From positions 10,547,065 through 10,611,064 of the forward strand of contig OU452238.1 in assembly GCA_911728455.2 (NCBI GenBank): a stretch of DNA of 64,000 nucleotides, read 5' to 3'. Source of the stretch: Marthasterias glacialis (taxonomy: Eukaryota; Echinodermata; Asteroidea; Forcipulatida; Asteriidae). Below, in pieces: positions 43,601 to 55,140 of this stretch. Both the position numbers and the translations under genes were made by a program. Position 1 is the stretch's first letter. Each line of letters begins with the position of its first letter. Under the pieces are notes generated by a model, which did not search any database, had not been told where the DNA came from, and saw only the letters and a list, made by a program, of their open reading frames with translations.

Positions 43601-46212
43601 AAGAAACTTAAACTTAGATTGATAATTTTCCACGTGTTTTCCTTATTATTTTGTACTGTATTCAAAGAATAGTCATTGTTCCTTAATTCATAACAAACAG
43701 ATTGTTTCTCAGACCCAAAATCATGTTGTTAACCCATACTTTGTTTTTTACTTTAAAACAAAGCAAAACAAAACTGAGGGATGTTTTACTCCATGTCCTG
43801 AAAAGCTATGTTGATTATTTTTATTAGGCATGGTTGGAAATTGAGAATGTACTTCTGACTCATACTGTCTTTGGGAAATACTGCACATAATAATCAGCAT
43901 TCATAAAATGTGGTCAAGTTACACTTAGCGATGGTTGAAGAAATCCCTGGAAACAACAAACTCTGGAAACTAATTATGTTTGTGGAAGCAAAACTCCATC
44001 CACATATGGCAGCTGGTTTATAAATATTCAAAGATAAACATGTAGGCACCCTCTCTTTCATCTTATGCAAAATGCCACATTGGCTACCAGAGAAGAAACG
44101 GACAATTTCAACTAAACTTGGTGAAATAGTGTTTTTTACATTTTCAAACAAAAGACATGTGATTTCCACAATTATGGAAAACAGAAAGTTTCATTTCATG
44201 TTATTTAGAGTTACAACAAAAATGAATTGAGCATTAACAAAAATTAAAGTTTTTTTTAAAGATGTATGATTCGTGCTCAAGCCGGTTTTACCTTGAAAGC
44301 CGGTTTTACCTATTTTTGTAGGACGACCAAAGCTATTAACTGTCAACGAACAAAAAAACAAGTTTAAAAAAAAAAAAAAAAAAAACGATTATGAATAACA
44401 ACACTTCATTGGTTGACGGACGGACTATCATTGGTGATATGTATCATGCAACAAACACATCTCAAACAAACAGATAACCAATGTCACATCAGCTAAGTGT
44501 GTGTACTATTAGTTTTTTAAGTTTCTGAAGCATTTCAAAAAAAAAAAAAAAAATCATTTACGAATATGCTCTAGTGTAAACTCCACCAACCAATTATACA
44601 TGTACCGGGCTAGCTAGCTGTGTGTAAACGCAGACAGGGTACATGTTTGCACATGATTGACAAAGCTGGCTGTATCAATCATGGGCCATGTTGGTACAGC
44701 ATGCATAGTATGAATATCAACCATGTCAACTAGGTCTGCGCTTTGCAAACAAGTTTTCAAACTTGCAAAAGTGAGCCATTTCAAAATATTTTTTTTTAGC
44801 CATCTACACAGTTAACAGCGATTTTTTTATTTTAGTCGTTATGAAATAACCTGCTTTTTTCAAAAACTTTGTTCACTGGAATCAATTCATTTTCAAGGTA
44901 AAACTGCCTGGAGCACAGATTATTTATCTTGAACTACATTATACAAGACCGTGATGTATTAATGGACGGTGGGTTTTCCATAGGTCTTCATGCAAAATGC
45001 CAAGATTGAATACGATAATCAAGCACAATAAATCATATCAATTTAATAATAATAACTTTAAAGAAGAGTAAATTTGTGATTTTGCTGTCAAGCAGCTACA
45101 CAATACATATGTAAAATGTTATTTGTACACACTGATAATGTACAATGACCTGCCTCTACAAGATGGCGGTACATCTCATTACACAGTTACAAGTATAAGA
45201 TGAGTCTCAATATAGTAATGGCAAATAATGGGAATCAACACAAATATGGAATTTGCCCCTTGACATAATTCCATGTATGTAACATTTTCTAAAGTTGATT
45301 AAAAATGTAGTTTAATAAAATTTGTTTGGTTTCTGCTTTTAAAAACATCTTTCAGTCCTAACCTGTAAGCTAATGACTGATTGGAAAGTACAGAAATGAT
45401 GTATGGATCAGAACATCAACGACCTAATAAAGTAATCAACAATGAACATGTTCATATCTATGTCTTGCAATTCTTGCAAATGATTTTTCATGGTAAAATA
45501 CAAATTCTGCCCCAAATTGTCTTTTTTTTTTTGGGGGGGGGGGGCACTGGAAATTTGTGGGGGTCAAAGTTTTGTTGTCATATATTTTGCATATTAAATT
45601 CTATCTTTGTATTGGTTGCCTACAAAATGAAAACATTTGTTCTCCCTTAGTTCAACCAAAGCAAATACATAACTTAAAATGACCAATAAATCCCAACATT
45701 TAAATGGACAACTTGTATACCCTGATCTTGACTACCAAATTAATTGAAAGTTTTTAAGGGAATGATGATTCTAAACTTGTTTTAAGAATAGTACATTCTT
45801 TCAAATTGGCTATGATACAGTGAGAATGGTATCCAGGAGCAATTTTGTTATATAACACCAATTACATCCTTGACATGTGGTGGACGATTGCAGAATTTCG
45901 CGCAACATTCATTAATCTAACCATTACATGACCTACATCATAAATCAACACCATTATTACATATTTCTCTGGATGAGTGGTAAGAACCAGCTTGATAGCA
46001 AGAATAGTTTTAGATTACCTAATGTTCTGGTTATCGTCCGAACTATGTCACAATCATTAAGCGTTTTTTTTCCCCTTTTTTTTTTTACATGAATACGTTA
46101 ATTACCCGACAGAATAATGTTTCAAGCCACAAATATAGATTTCCTATGATTCACATAGACTATTTACATCAGATGAATGCTGGAATTGAAGATTTCTCCT
46201 GCATTACTCTTC
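40700..46212. other. region between the convergent DBF4 and SVIP genes
   Basis: AT-rich DNA with A-runs and many stops. A tRNA-like SINE is at 42388-42456 and about 2.5 diverged copies of an ~86-bp tandem repeat lie at about 42680-42900 (CAATTCAGTGAC/CAATTCACTGAC words). A G-run is at 45531-45545. I saw no exon with matched splice sites. The right end probably includes the SVIP 3' untranslated region on the minus strand. Confidence 0.45.
42388..42456 (-). mobile_element. tRNA-like SINE head
   Basis: The minus strand reads GGGCTGGATTGCTCAGTTGG, then TAGAGCATCGGAACG and GGTGGTTGCAGTTTCAAATC. This has an A-box-like CTCAGTTGGTAGAGC and a decayed B box. The acceptor-stem ends do not pair, so it is a tRNA-derived repeat and not a tRNA gene. 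Confidence 0.6.
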
Positions 46213-46227
46213 TCAGCCAACTTGCCA
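46213..46227 (-). CDS. SVIP: SVIP terminal coding exon
   Basis: Only four codons and a stop (WQVG) after the acceptor TTTAAACAG. The final Trp-x-Val matches the vertebrate SVIP end RWTVS, which makes this tiny exon believable. The 3' untranslated region runs on to lower coordinates. Confidence 0.8.
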   Translation of the reverse strand, partial: WQVG

Positions 46228-49200
46228 CTGTTTAAATATGAGAAGAAAAAAATCACATGTCAGTCAATGGAAGAAATATAAGGCTATTTGGTAACATGTC
46301 ATGCATTAATAAAAGTCCCAACTTCCTGGACACAAAAAGCCCTTCATGTTTGTTATACATACCACAAATCACTACAACTTGTTGAATGTTAACTCAGTTT
46401 AGTCATACACATTTTGGGGTCAATAATAGTGTGCATAAATACATTCATCATGGTGACAATGGATATCATGGCCATCAGATAGGAAATAAATAAATGATGT
46501 CACATACATGTAAGAACTATGAATGTTAATTAATAGGTCAATTTTAAAAGCACAAAACCATCTTTGTTCAATTATTTTTTCACCAAAACCACAAGCATGG
46601 TTGGTTTTCATTTTAATGTGGTTTGCTCAATACCTTAAAATGTTTGAATGCTTATTATAATGGTAATCAAAACACACTACATGTATGACACTGACAATTC
46701 AGTCTTGGATATATGTATATTGACTAAGTTGTCTTGAGTCTGAGCTTGACTCCTGGCATTGAATATGCGCTCAGGCCCCATAAAATATAGTGTGCTGTAA
46801 GCATAAAATTTTGCGGTAAGCAGAGCCATGAAATTGGACATGGTCATGGTCTATGTGTTTTGAGGAAGAGTGTGATATGACAGATAAATGGGGATGATAA
46901 TAAGCGAATCGGACCTCTGGGTCTGAGGCAATTTACAGTAATACATGTAGAAACTGCATATTATTTATTTTCGTGGAGCCAAACTCCTTTATAGAACCTA
47001 CTTCTTTGTGACATGGAAGGTGGTATACTTACTGCAAGTTGGTTTTCTCCTGCTCCTTGTTGCTGTAATGATTCTGCCTTCTTATCAGCTTCATCTTTCT
47101 GTTGCTGGCGTCTCTTCAAACCCTCAGGGTCTTTGATTCCTCGTGATTCCTCCTTTTAGTTATGGCAAAATAGTAACCATCAAGAAATAAAAACAGTGAT
47201 TTATATAATGTTAATCACAAACAGCGTACTCAACCTTTGAGAAGGAAAACATACCTGTGGAAAAAGGCTGACATAGGCAAAATCCATGACGAAGGGAACA
47301 GAATGATGAAGGAGTTTGTTGCCAAATACGACTCATCATCATCTGTTACTGAGATGTGGAATGCCATTGAGATGGAGCTGTCACAGATCCTAGACCTGAC
47401 CCCATCAAAGTTCATGTCCATCCGCTTTAACCAACCATGGATAACCCGCAAGATCAAACAGCTCAGCAGACGTAAACAACAAGCTTATGACAAAGCCAAC
47501 TCTTACCACCACCAACATAAACAATGGTTGTGGGCCAGATATAATGACTTGAAGAAACGGATGCAGAAAACCTGCAAGGATGCGTACAACAACTACGTGG
47601 ACAACATAGTATGCCCTGATCTTAGGTCCAACCCAAAATGTTTCTGGAGCCATATCTCAAGTAAGCGTTGTGACAACAATGGGGTTGTCCCCCTCTGTTG
47701 CCCTAACATTGCTACATACACTGGTAACAAAGACAAGGCTAACATCCCCAACAACCAGTTTTATTCTGTCTTCAACACAGATGAAAATCCATCAAGCCTA
47801 CCCAACTTTGGACCTAGTCCATTCCCATCAATAGATGGTATACAGGTGTCAACCATTGGTGTAACAAAGCTACTAAAGAAAATCAACCCCCACAAAGCCA
47901 CTGGCCCAGATAACATCCCAGCTCGTCTCCTGAAAGAACTCACAGACAGCCTTGGCTATGCTAACCATTCTGTGCCAGGCCTCCCTAAACAGTGGAGATC
48001 TACCTCAAATTTGGAAGTCTACTTCAGTTGCACCTGTCTTCAAAAAGGGAGACAGAAAAAAAACCCCGTCAAACTATAGACCAATATCTGACACAGTCAT
48101 CTGCTGCAAACTACTTGAGCATGTCATCCACAGTTCTGTGGTGGGTCACCTTGAGTCATGTAACATCCCGACAAACTACCAACATGGTTTTCGTAAGTCT
48201 CGCTCATGGGAGTCCCAACTGCTCATCACTCTCAACAACATTGCTAACAACCTGGACAAAGGCCTTCAGACCGATCTTGTACTACTCAACTTTTCTAAGG
48301 CATTTGACGAGGTTTCTCACCTCCGCCTCCTCCATAAACTCAAGTACTATGGCATCAATGGTAGTCTACTCACTTGGATCAGTAACTTCCTTCAGGGTAG
48401 AGTCCAGAAAGTGGTCCTAGATGGAGAATCATCCGACCAATCTCCTGAGTCATCTGGCGTACCCCAGGGTACAGTCCTCAGCCCTCTCCTGTTTTTAGCC
48501 TACATAAATAGCCTACATAAACGACCTACCAGTCTGCATCTCTGATGACTCCCATGTTAGACTGTTTGCTGCGACAGCATAATCTACCGTGTCATAAACA
48601 ACAACGATGATGCCATCAAACTCCAACAGGACCTCAACGCATTGCAAGCTTGGGAAAGAAAATGGCTCATGGAGTGTCACCCAGAGAAATGTCAACTGCT
48701 CTGCATCACCAAACATTGAAATCCCGAAAAATTCACATATTCCATCCATGACCATCCACTAGAGGCAGTACCATCAGACAATTACCTTGGTGTGGTGCTC
48801 ACCAGCAACTTGTCTTGGAACAAACATGTAGACATGAGCAGCAAGAAAGGACTGCTATCCCTTGGCTTCCTTTGGCACAACCACAGCAATTGCTCGTGCA
48901 ATGTTAAAACTCCCGGCTACAACACCTTGGTGAGGCCTATTGCTGAGTATGCAAGCTGTGTATGGGATCCCGACACCAAGAGGAACACTATTAAGATTGA
49001 ATTGTCCAACATAGAGCTGCCGGTATGTCATGAATGACTACTCCTGACAAAGCGCCATGCTCTACACCTCGGAATGGGAAACTCTAGAACACCGAAGAGC
49101 CACCTCCAAAGTCACCATGATGTACCGGATCACCCACCGACATTCCTGACACTCTTCTCATAGAAACCAACTCATCAACCAGAGGGAACAACCAAACCTT

Positions 49201-51159
49201 CCTCATACCATCCACCCGTACATCACTTCCGAAGGGCACATTTTTCCCAGACACCATCTGCCTGTGAAATTCCCTACCCCAACATATCATAGTCTCCAAC
49301 CCTGGACACCTTCAAGTCTTGAGTGGGTGGACTCACCCTCAGTTAACCCCCAGCTTCACCAACATCTTTTTAACCACATGTATATACCAGCATTTTCTTT
49401 TTGTTTTTAACTTGTCTAATGTCTGCACCTGCATGTGTACACCACAACCACCATGTACTCTATAGGAGGTTTCTGCACAGTACAGGGAGATGATGATGAG
49501 GATGCTTTCCAAATGTTAATTAGTATCTAGTTAAAATTTAGGTTCATAAATACGGGGTGTTAGAAACCATAATTTGCCTACTCCCTTTGCCTCAAGATTT
49601 TAGAAGTGCCAACAAAGAAAGACAAAGCCCATATCAAAACATTCACACCCTAACCTGTAAATAACGTCATATACACGTATCATATGGTGTGGTGTAATGT
49701 GAAGAGTATGTAAATATTTCCACAAGTAACTCCTAGGTTAAGGGGCATATTTTTTTGTTCTAAATTAAAATAAGGTCTGCAGATTGTTTTGCTCCATTTG
49801 TGTTTCATCATTTGTTTATATCCTTGAGATAAAAAAGCAGTTCAAGAAATTTCTTCTGCATACAAACAAGATGAGCGGCACTGTCACAAAATGGTTCTGC
49901 AAGCGTGTTTTTGCAGATACTTCAGAATTTGCTTGTTCACCTTTTTCAGTTGGGGACTTATGACTGGGAGACCAGAGAGAGAAACAGCATCATGACAGGG
50001 TCATTTTAAGTTCTCAATGACGTTTCTCAAGAAAGCACTGTCTTGGTATGTTTCTGTTTTCTTTTAATACCTTGGGTGTGTTTCAGCCAATCCTTTTTCA
50101 GTTCTTTGGTTCTGATTATCATTTGCCCATTTATTCTTCTATTTGTTCTTCTATTAAAGATTTCAATGGTTGAATTTCCAAGAATATGTACCTGTTTCAT
50201 TCGTTTTTCAGCTGCTTCTGCCTGCTGTCGACGCCTCTCTTCCTGTAATAATGAGTAACATACATTTGGACATGTGCGATCAATCACATGAATGTATCAT
50301 AATAATAATACAGCATTTGTAATGGACACTTTCCTGTAAAAATATTCAAGGGCGCCTGTCGTGAAGAAATTAAATCAAATTGGTGGAAAAGCAAGCATGC
50401 ACAAGTGTGTTTTTAGTTTCTGCTGGAAGAGGGTAATGCTGTGCATTTGTCCAAAGTTTTCAGGTTGTGAATTCCAAAGTCTTGGTGCTAGGTTGGAAAA
50501 GGCCATGTACCCGTAATTAACCAAGCCAGTTTGTGAAATTGGAGAATGTTGCTAATATCATGAATTAATTTCAGACCTTTGGCAACATACATTAACAATG
50601 AATTACGTATTTGGTTCAAATATTAAATGGTGTTGATGTGGGGTTGCATACGAAAAATACATGTAGAAGGATTGCATGTCAACACAGGTGCTTTGGTTTT
50701 ATAAATAATTCATATCCACATGTGTGTCATATAAAGCTAGAATAGAGTGGAGTTCAGAATAATGAACTTACATTACACATTATACTATCCTACATGTACT
50801 TTGGCTGTTGAGGCCTTGTCACATGTGGCAATTTTGAAAGGCAACTTGGGGGCACCCAGCTGTATATCATACAAAAGGAACACTTCAGTAGCACAAAAGA
50901 TTGGTCTTACACTAACTTACAGTGTCTTCCCATTCCTCAGATTATTGGAAAATTTTAAAGTGAATGTTTCCCCTCTTGGAGATTTCCTGGAACTGGTTGC
51001 CTGCTAATTGCATCATGTGACATGGCCCCCGAGTGTTTCTCTGTTTTCATGTTTTACTAACTGCAAATTCTCAAATCAAAGGTTAGACCTACAACTTACT
51101 GGATCTGTTTCTTCGTAGTCATCTGCACTTCCAAACAGGCAAGGCATGCATGCACCCAT
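46213..51159 (-). CDS. SVIP: SVIP, small VCP/p97-interacting protein (4 exons)
   Basis: SVIP is a small membrane-anchored inhibitor and cofactor of the AAA ATPase VCP/p97; it regulates ER-associated degradation and lysosome function. Coding exons on the minus strand are 51159-51100, 50242-50192, 47152-47033 and 46227-46213, all in phase 0: 81 residues against 77 in human. The N-terminus MGACMPCLFG has Gly2 for myristoylation and Cys4 and Cys7 for palmitoylation, as in the family. Residues 24-34 (RRQQAEAAEKR) fit the VCP-interacting motif RX5AAX2R exactly. ESRGIKDPE matches human ASRGILDVQ, and the end LAWQVG matches LRWTVS. Donors and acceptors are standard. Intron 2 contains an antisense LINE. 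Confidence 0.92.
47033..47152 (-). CDS. SVIP: SVIP exon 3
   Basis: Forty codons from EESRGIKDPEGLKRRQQQ to GENQLA, mostly a charged helix continuing from the VCP motif. Acceptor AACTAAAAG, donor TTGCA before GTAAGT. Confidence 0.9.
47224..49330 (+). mobile_element. Jockey/CR1-like LINE, dead copy in SVIP intron 2
   Basis: The linker between endonuclease and RT (ITRKIKQLSRRKQQAYDKA, NPHKATGPDNIPARLLKEL) is followed by RT blocks: VAPVFKKGDRKKTPSNYRPI, LVLLNFSKAFDEVSH, SGVPQGTVLSPLLFLAYIN, HPEKCQLLCITK, PSDNYLGVVLTSNLSWNKHV and RPIAEYASCVWDPDTKR. It sits on the opposite strand to SVIP. There is a frameshift near 47965-47985, another after 48510 with the YADD box altered (RLFAATA), and later stops, so it is inactive. 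The endonuclease part is missing (5' truncation). Confidence 0.93.
49331..50191. other. rest of SVIP intron 2
   Basis: Non-coding AT-rich DNA. No feature seen. Confidence 0.4.
50192..50242 (-). CDS. SVIP: SVIP exon 2, VCP-interacting motif
   Basis: Seventeen codons, EERRRQQAEAAEKRMKQ, between TATTACAG and GTACAT. The whole RX5AAX2R motif lies in this one exon. Confidence 0.93.
50243..51099. other. SVIP intron 1
   Basis: Non-coding, with no recognisable repeat. Confidence 0.4.
51100..51159 (-). CDS. SVIP: SVIP exon 1
   Basis: Codes for the first 20 residues, MGACMPCLFGSADDYEETDP, then GTAAGT. The MGxCxxC start is the lipid-anchor signal that tethers SVIP to membranes. Confidence 0.9.
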
Positions 51160-51489
51160 AGTTAATCATGTACACTGACAAATCTGCATTGGATGAAAAG
51201 TTCAACAGAAATGAAAGAAAATGTGAATGTGTAGGCCAATACAGGCTGTGGTTATAAATCACATACCTGTCATGTATGTTATCTAGCATCACTTAGTTCG
51301 TTTTACCAGGTGTGATTGTGAAATAACCTTCCACAATCAAAATAGCGGATACTGCCGTTACAACTGTTTTTTTTTTGCCAATTATAATGTTGTATTATCA
51401 GGATTTTGTATGGGCAACTATTACAAACATTTCAAAATGCTGTCGATGGGTTTTTTTGGAAAAAAAAAGATCTTTGTCTTAAAAATGTG

Positions 51490-51590
51490 AAAAAAATTGA
51501 AGTAGACAGAAAGGGTTACACCATGGTTGTGGCTTCACACATCTTGTAGTGTTACAACCATGGTTGTGGCTTCATACATATTGTAGTGTT
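51490..51590. repeat. two-copy ~45-bp direct repeat near SVIP start
   Basis: Two copies of a unit with ACCATGGTTGTGGCTTCA and TTGTAGTGTT lie side by side, with few differences. They lie some 350 bp upstream of the SVIP start codon. No function can be inferred. Confidence 0.6.
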
Positions 51591-51739
51591 TTGGGGTATC
51601 ACTATCACCAGGCAACTTTATTCTCAATATGTTGAAGCCTAATGATGTCACAAAGTGTGGATTTTACATCTGTACTGGTCCTCGTGTATCTCGCCCCTTC
51701 TCAAGGTAAGTGGGAATCAAAATTGGAGATTGAAAATAG

Positions 51740-53275
51740 GTTTTGATCGGAAACGGATGACGGCATAATTTATCTCCAATATGACAACTTCAAGAAGGCT
51801 CTCATCACTCCTGTAATAAAGAAACAATCTCTTGACTCTAATAACCTCAGCAATTACCGCCCAATATCTCACTTGCCATTTTTGTCGAAGGTTGCTGAGA
51901 AGACGGTTGCTACCAGGTTGAATGCCATCTCACTCAGCATTGTCTACGTGACAATCTACAGTCGGCATATACACGTTTCCACAGTGTGGAAACAGCGCTT
52001 GTCAAGGTCCATAGCGACATCATGCTGGCTGTAGACAACAAGAGGGCTGTTCTCCTGGTACTACTTGATCTCTCAGCGGCCTTCGACACCATTGATCATA
52101 ACATCCTACTGCATAGATTACAGCATCAATTCGGAGTACAAGGTGTTGCTCTTGACTGGTTTAAATCTTACTTAAACAATCGTTCTCAGGCAGTCAATCT
52201 ATCGGGTGACTTATCTAAAGAATCTAAACTCAGCCATGGGGTACCACAGGGCTCTGTTCTAGGGCCTCTGTTTTTCACTCTGTACATCCCTCCTCTTGGT
52301 AACATTGCCCGAAATCCTGGCCTACAACCCCACTTCTACGCGGATGACACACAGATCTACGCTACATTTTCTCCCAGTATACCTGACAATGACACGAATA
52401 CACAACACATTCTAGAGAATTGCTTAGGTAACTTCCACAATTGGATGACTACCAACCTACTTAAATTCAACGCTAGCAAAACTCAATTTCTTGTCATCTG
52501 TTCACCGCATCTCAGAAAAATAATTTCTATATCAAACATACACATAGCTGATACACAAGTTGCCTCCTGCTCCGAGGCACGTAATCTTGGCGTCATCTTT
52601 GACCAGTCAATGAATCTTGACCGACATGTTACATCTGTGTGTCAGTCTGCTTATCATCTTCGTCGCTTAGCTGGAGTCAAAGCATCACTTTCACAATCAA
52701 CCGCTGAACAACTCATCCATGCATTCATTTCATCTACATTAGATTTCTGCAATAGATTACTATTTGGATTACCAAAACACACACTAAAACGACTTCAATC
52801 AGTACAAAACGCTTCTGCTCGCTTACTGACTAAAACAAGATCTTCTGACCACATAACACCTATACTACACACTCTCCACTGGCTTCCTGTTGAATATCGA
52901 ATACAATTCAAAATCCTACTCCTATCTTACAAAGCCATTCATGGTCTAGCTCCATCATACATACAGGACCTCTTGCAAATCCGGACCCTGCGACCTGGCC
53001 TCAGATCATCCTCATCACTGGTACTTTCTGTTCCACACACTCGTCTGGCATCGTACGGAGACCGGGCCTTTTCCAGCTGTGCACCACGTCTCTGGAATTC
53101 CTTGCCAGACGAGCTGAGGAACTCAAAGAACCTTTCCTCATTCAAGCGCTCTCTCAAGACATATTTGTTCAATCTCGCTTTCAGTACTAGGGTTTAGTGT
53201 TTCCTTTGACCGGCGCCTTTGAATGGGTCTCCAGATACTGTGCGCCTTACAAATTCTCTGTTATTATTATTATAA
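51740..53275 (+). mobile_element. L2/CR1-type LINE, 5'-truncated, mostly open
   Basis: A first frame (ALITPVIKKQSLDSNN, LSNYRPISHLPFLSKVAEK) shifts near 51930 into a 403-codon frame from 51986 to 53197. Its RT blocks are LLDLSAAFDTIDHNILL, HGVPQGSVLGPLFF, HFYADDTQIYATF (catalytic YADD intact), LLKFNASKTQFLVI, RNLGVIFDQSM. The C-terminal tail reads LHWLPVEYRIQFKIL and APRLWNSLPDELR, typical of L2/CR1-like elements. The 3' end reads TGCGCCTTACAAATTC followed by an ATT microsatellite, the normal tail. Endonuclease and ORF1 are absent. It inserted about 600 bp upstream of the SVIP start codon, antisense to SVIP. Confidence 0.93.
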
Positions 53276-54010
53276 TATACAGTGCTTCCACTTCCGAAAA
53301 TTGAATTTCCTTAAATTGGCACAATTTTTTCTTTACATTTTCCAAAATTTCCTTACAGTCACACAGCAACTACATAAAGTTATGAACACCATTATAGTAA
53401 TATGTATAGTATATTAGTACTTTAAGCAAGGATTTGTTCTACAAAACAATATAATTATTTTCATGAATTATGAGTAAATTTATGTACAAGAAGTTGTACA
53501 AACACACACACGCGGTGAAGTGGCAGCGACCCCATCACATGTCAGGCCTAAGCTTAGCGAACGATGTCAACGAAACCAGACTAAACAGCCCCCGGGCATA
53601 ACCTAGAGCTGCTGTTTCACAAACCCACCAAAAATGGCCATACTTTTCATTTAGAGTAGGGTAGACACAAATTTACTTGATTTATTTTTACTTGAGTGTC
53701 TTCATTTTTCTTTTATTTGCACATATTTGAAGGTATGAGCAGATAAAGTTCATTTAAAATGGTTCAGATGCATGAACAGTGTTTATGTAAATTTACTGAG
53801 CAATCATCTTTTCTCTTTTGGTGAAAAAAATTCAAAAAATGCATTTTTTGAGTCATTGCACCTTTGACCAGTTCTGGATCACTCAAAGCAATGTAAATCT
53901 GGTAAAATCATACTTTTTAGAGCACTAAACACATACATTTTTACATGTCAAGAAGTATAAAACTATTTGAATAAATAGCTGTCAGTAATATTACTTGTAT
54001 TTTCAAGATT
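53276..54010. other. no gene seen
   Basis: Non-coding AT-rich DNA after the LINE tail. The patch at 53555-53640 (CAGACTAAACAGCCCCCGGG, AGCTGCTGTTT) has a diverged counterpart near 41870-41915, so it is probably an old repeat. Confidence 0.4.
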
Positions 54011-54019
54011 GAGGACAAC

Positions 54020-54099
54020 TAGCCCCATACATTGTTCCAATACGCTGGACTACCAAGAAGCGGAGGTGGTCCAGCGTACTGGCACAATGTATGGGGCTA
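54020..54099. mobile_element. 80-bp palindromic MITE with 9-bp target duplication
   Basis: TAGCCCCATACATTGT...ACGCTGGAC pairs with its complement over about 35 bp around a small loop. GAGGACAAC flanks it on both sides (54011-54019 and 54100-54108). A 9-bp duplication fits Mutator-like or Merlin-type transposases. It is unusually small. Confidence 0.75.
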
Positions 54100-54108
54100 G
54101 AGGACAAC

Positions 54109-54968
54109 ATGTGCATTGATGCACGACAACTTTATGAATAGGAATGAGGGTTTGCAATAAAGGTTCCTCTACTGAATCAGAATAGAAGCAACTAATCAAA
54201 AAGATGTCAATTCTTTTCTCAAAGCCCTTTCCAAGCATATGAATTTGTCTTGCACAAAATTGTATTACTATATTTCCCACACAAAATGCATCCTCCACGT
54301 ACAAAGTAAAAATGCACGCTCTCACACAGCGCGCGCGGCCCCCCACACAGCACTGTCACAAACAAGGCCAATACCATTGTGCCGACGGGGAGGTTCTAGC
54401 GATTGGGTAAAATGAGGGGAGAAACAATAAACGGAATAATTTTAGCCAATAACGTTTTCATTCCTTTGTTAACAATAAGTTTAGCACCAAACGGTTAATT
54501 TAATTCATCTTAAGTGAAATGTAATTAACATGTTAAAAATTGCACAGAACAATAATGCATAAATAACTCAATCTTTCTGTACAAGGAATCTTTGTTTACC
54601 ATAGCTTTCACATTAGCAGAAATTTAACCTTTTGAAGTAATTCATTTGTATTACATTATTGAACAACATTTAAAAAGATTAAAACATCCTAAAATCAAGT
54701 GAATTGATTGTCCTGCAGGAATTTTTCAAAAGAACTAATGAAAACATTTTAACAAATTCTTGAACTTGAAAACAGTGATATTCTTCGTTTATAGATTCAA
54801 ACTTTGAGAACATACAATTAACAAATTTTATAAAAACAGCAGGCATACAATCATATTTGAAATTACCATTGATCAAGTAACTCATTTTCACTAGTCTTAT
54901 TGGAAAACAGAGTGGAAAAACATATGGGCCTTGTGGGAGCCTATAACATTTTCATTTTGTTACTTTTC
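54109..54968. other. no gene seen
   Basis: Non-coding; the last part may be the 3' untranslated region of the minus-strand exon that ends at 54969. Confidence 0.4.
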
Positions 54969-55140
54969 TTAAATCTGTTCTTCATTCTCATGTAGTCTCT
55001 CTCCAATAATGTCCAATCTCCAAAGTTTAGCTGTAGGCCGTTTATCATCTTTCACAAACCACCCACTTTGACCTTGAGGTACCATGTCCTCCCCTTTATA
55101 GCTGGCGATAATCAGGTTTTGGGTTCTTCCGTAATTCCAT
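54969..55140 (-). CDS. possible terminal exon of a Kelch-type gene
   Basis: After the acceptor TTCTTTAG the minus strand reads WNYGRTQNLIIASYKGED, then SGWFVKDDKRPTAKLWRLD and ends NEEQI with TAA. The KLWRLD stretch resembles the blade end of a Kelch repeat (LWRxD). Joined in phase to 56675, the junction would read LYLFGGRWNYG, also Kelch-like. I cannot name the gene, and the upstream part is not found. Confidence 0.45.
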
